Both the position numbers and the translations under genes were made by a program. Of a DNA stretch of 64,000 nt, positions 63,079-64,000 are shown in pieces. Source of the stretch: Proteiniphilum sp. UBA5384 (lineage in GTDB: Bacteria; Bacteroidota; Bacteroidia; Bacteroidales; Dysgonomonadaceae); the NCBI RefSeq assembly GCF_002410825.1, contig NZ_DHOS01000034.1, forward strand, positions 90,088-154,087. Direction: 5' to 3'. Below the pieces are notes generated by a model. That model ran no database searches, was not told the origin of the DNA, and saw only the letters and a program-made list of their open reading frames with translations. Each line of letters begins with the position of its first letter. Position 1 is the stretch's first letter.

Positions 63079-63416
63079 AAAAGTGATTGAAGAATAAAAC
63101 TGGGAACCGTCTGTTTAGAGTCAGAAATTGTGAAATTAGAGTTCGATGTTCAAGGCGTAGACTGCTTTTAAATTGAACTTGGTTGAGTACTGCAAAATGT
63201 AGAGGGAGAGTATAAAATATATAAGTAAAGATAAAACGGATGAATTGCTTTTGGATTGTGAATTAACAACATGAACATAATAAAATAAAGCCAAATGGAA
63301 GAAAATAGAAGATGAAATGAAACTAAAAAAGATCGGACAACGTCGCCAAACACCATCCGATCCCGTGATTAAAAGTAGACATTTATAATATATCACCTTT
63401 AAATCAAGACAAATAT
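63079..63416. other. Leader region before the SusC-like gene
   Basis: 338 bp without a gene. It contains the 7-bp inverted repeat GATCGGA/TCCGATC (63331-63362) and a T-run on the minus side. No standard TAnnTTTG promoter is evident before the SusC-like start, consistent with use of an ECF promoter (inference). Confidence 0.5.
63331..63362. repeat. GATCGGA/TCCGATC inverted repeat upstream of the SusC-like gene
   Basis: GATCGGA (63331-63337) and TCCGATC (63356-63362) flank an 18-nt loop. Six A precede it (63325-63330), so on the minus strand it would be followed by six T, like a terminator facing left. Confidence 0.5.
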
Positions 63417-63989
63417 ATGACAAAAAATATTAGCATTCACCTAAAAAACGCTAATACTCAAAAAACTTTCAAAATCATGAAGCTTATCGCACTATTCCTC
63501 ACTATAGGAATAAGCATCAGTTATGCCGGTAACAGTTATTCTCAGGCTACTACCTTAAGTCTGAACTTAAAGAATAAAACTGTACGTGAAGTTTTTAGAG
63601 AGATAGAGAAAAACAGTGAATATATTTTCCTCTATAATCGTGAAACCCTCGATCCCGAGCGGAGAGTGTCGATTAATGTAGAAAAAGAGACCATAAGCAA
63701 TGTGTTGGATAAATTGTTCGAAGAAACTGATAATATCTATAATGTATCCGACCGGCAAGTCTACATTTCTAGAGTAGAGAAATTAAAACAAGCTGAGATC
63801 GCTGAACCTAAACAACAAAAGAAAACTATTCAGGGTATTGTTGTGGATCAGGAGGGTGAATCGATAATCGGAGCAAATATCATTGAGATCGGTACTACCA
63901 ACGGTACCGTAACGGATATTGATGGGAGGTTTACATTACAGGTAGAAAACAATGCTATCATAAAAATATCCTATATTGGGTATCACTAG
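63417..63989 (+). pseudogene. SusC/RagA-like TonB-linked receptor, prematurely stopped
   Basis: 190 residues. A signal sequence (LIALFLTIGISISYA) is followed by an STN domain (~45-120, LNLKNKTVREVFREIEKNSEYIFLYNRE) and the start of a carboxypeptidase-like/CarbopepD domain (IQGIVVDQEGESIIGANIIEIGTTNGTVTDIDGRFTLQV). The sequence stops with TAG right after SYIGYH, where a normal protein of ~1000 residues would continue into the TonB-box plug. The downstream bases GTGTCCCATAAA look like the edge of an inserted element. The rest is outside the window, so truncation cannot be fully proven. An STN domain fits FecR/ECF signalling. Confidence 0.7.
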
Positions 63990-64000
63990 TGTCCCATAAA

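Noticed and set aside
1..64000. CRISPR arrays, rRNA or tRNA genes, complete insertion sequences, prophage
   Set aside because: No regularly spaced repeats, RNA gene signatures, transposases or phage structural genes were seen on either strand.

Overview
The window is a chromosomal segment of a Bacteroidales bacterium (phylum Bacteroidota). Four things support this. Promoters fit the Bacteroidales form TTTG-N19-21-TAnnTTTG and most genes lack Shine-Dalgarno sequences. The arginine cluster encodes an N-succinylornithine-type transcarbamylase (Pro90). A secreted protease has a type IX secretion C-terminal domain. The right edge carries an ECF sigma/FecR/SusC set. A Dysgonomonadaceae-like host (Proteiniphilum or Petrimonas type) is my guess from overall gene content and is not proven by the sequence.

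Layout, left half. 1-608 is the end of dnaB. 790-3491 is a LysM/periplasmic-binding-protein fusion plus a beta-barrel protein. 3573-4922 is an ArsR regulator, small membrane protein and lipoprotein thioredoxin unit with a clear promoter and terminator. 4982-10704 holds a U32 peptidase-family tRNA-modification protein, two envelope proteins, a frameshifted PEGA lipoprotein, a gamma-carbonic anhydrase and an M24 aminopeptidase. 10745-13054 is housekeeping: folB, lptB, ruvX-type nuclease, def. 13250-14655 is a small secreted protein and a membrane-anchored regulator. 14701-21995 is an RDD gene divergent from a SpoIIM / membrane protein / DUF4129 / DUF4350 / MoxR / DUF58 operon. 22002-24104 is a decayed accessory patch: a headless C10 protease, a lipoprotein and remnants of a PIN-type toxin-antitoxin pair. 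24105-26439 is zwf-pgl. 26654-27869 is rpsF-rpsR-rplI with terminator, followed by a broken TPR gene. 28431-31786 is pta, a divergent 3-hydroxyacyl-CoA dehydrogenase homologue and ackA.

Layout, right half. 31903-33870 is an EamA transporter, a zinc-ribbon protein and gene debris. 33907-42289 is an eight-gene arginine cluster on the minus strand: a GNAT acyltransferase, argG, argC, argD, argF', argB, an M20 deacylase and argH. It is divergent from a KamA-family radical SAM gene. 44291-48292 is parA-parB, a DUF5683-type protein and an MltD-type transglycosylase. 48294-55715 holds a T9SS serine protease, a TIGR02757 protein, prfB with a canonical +1 frameshift, an NlpC/P60 hydrolase, a HAD phosphatase and an amidase. 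55887-57323 is metK behind a SAM-II riboswitch. 57374-61090 is a LOG-family gene, a DUF4271-type gene, hemD, rnpA, yidD and tatD. 61168-64000 is an ECF sigma factor, FecR and the start of a SusC-like gene that stops prematurely at the edge.

Most of the window is conserved core. The most notable signals are the SAM-II element ahead of metK, the succinyl-type arginine pathway with a candidate acylglutamate synthase and structured leader, the altered active site in the dehydrogenase between pta and ackA, and a 24-bp perfect palindrome before the secreted protease. I found no CRISPR array, rRNA, tRNA or complete mobile element, and nothing I can defend as a wholly new system.
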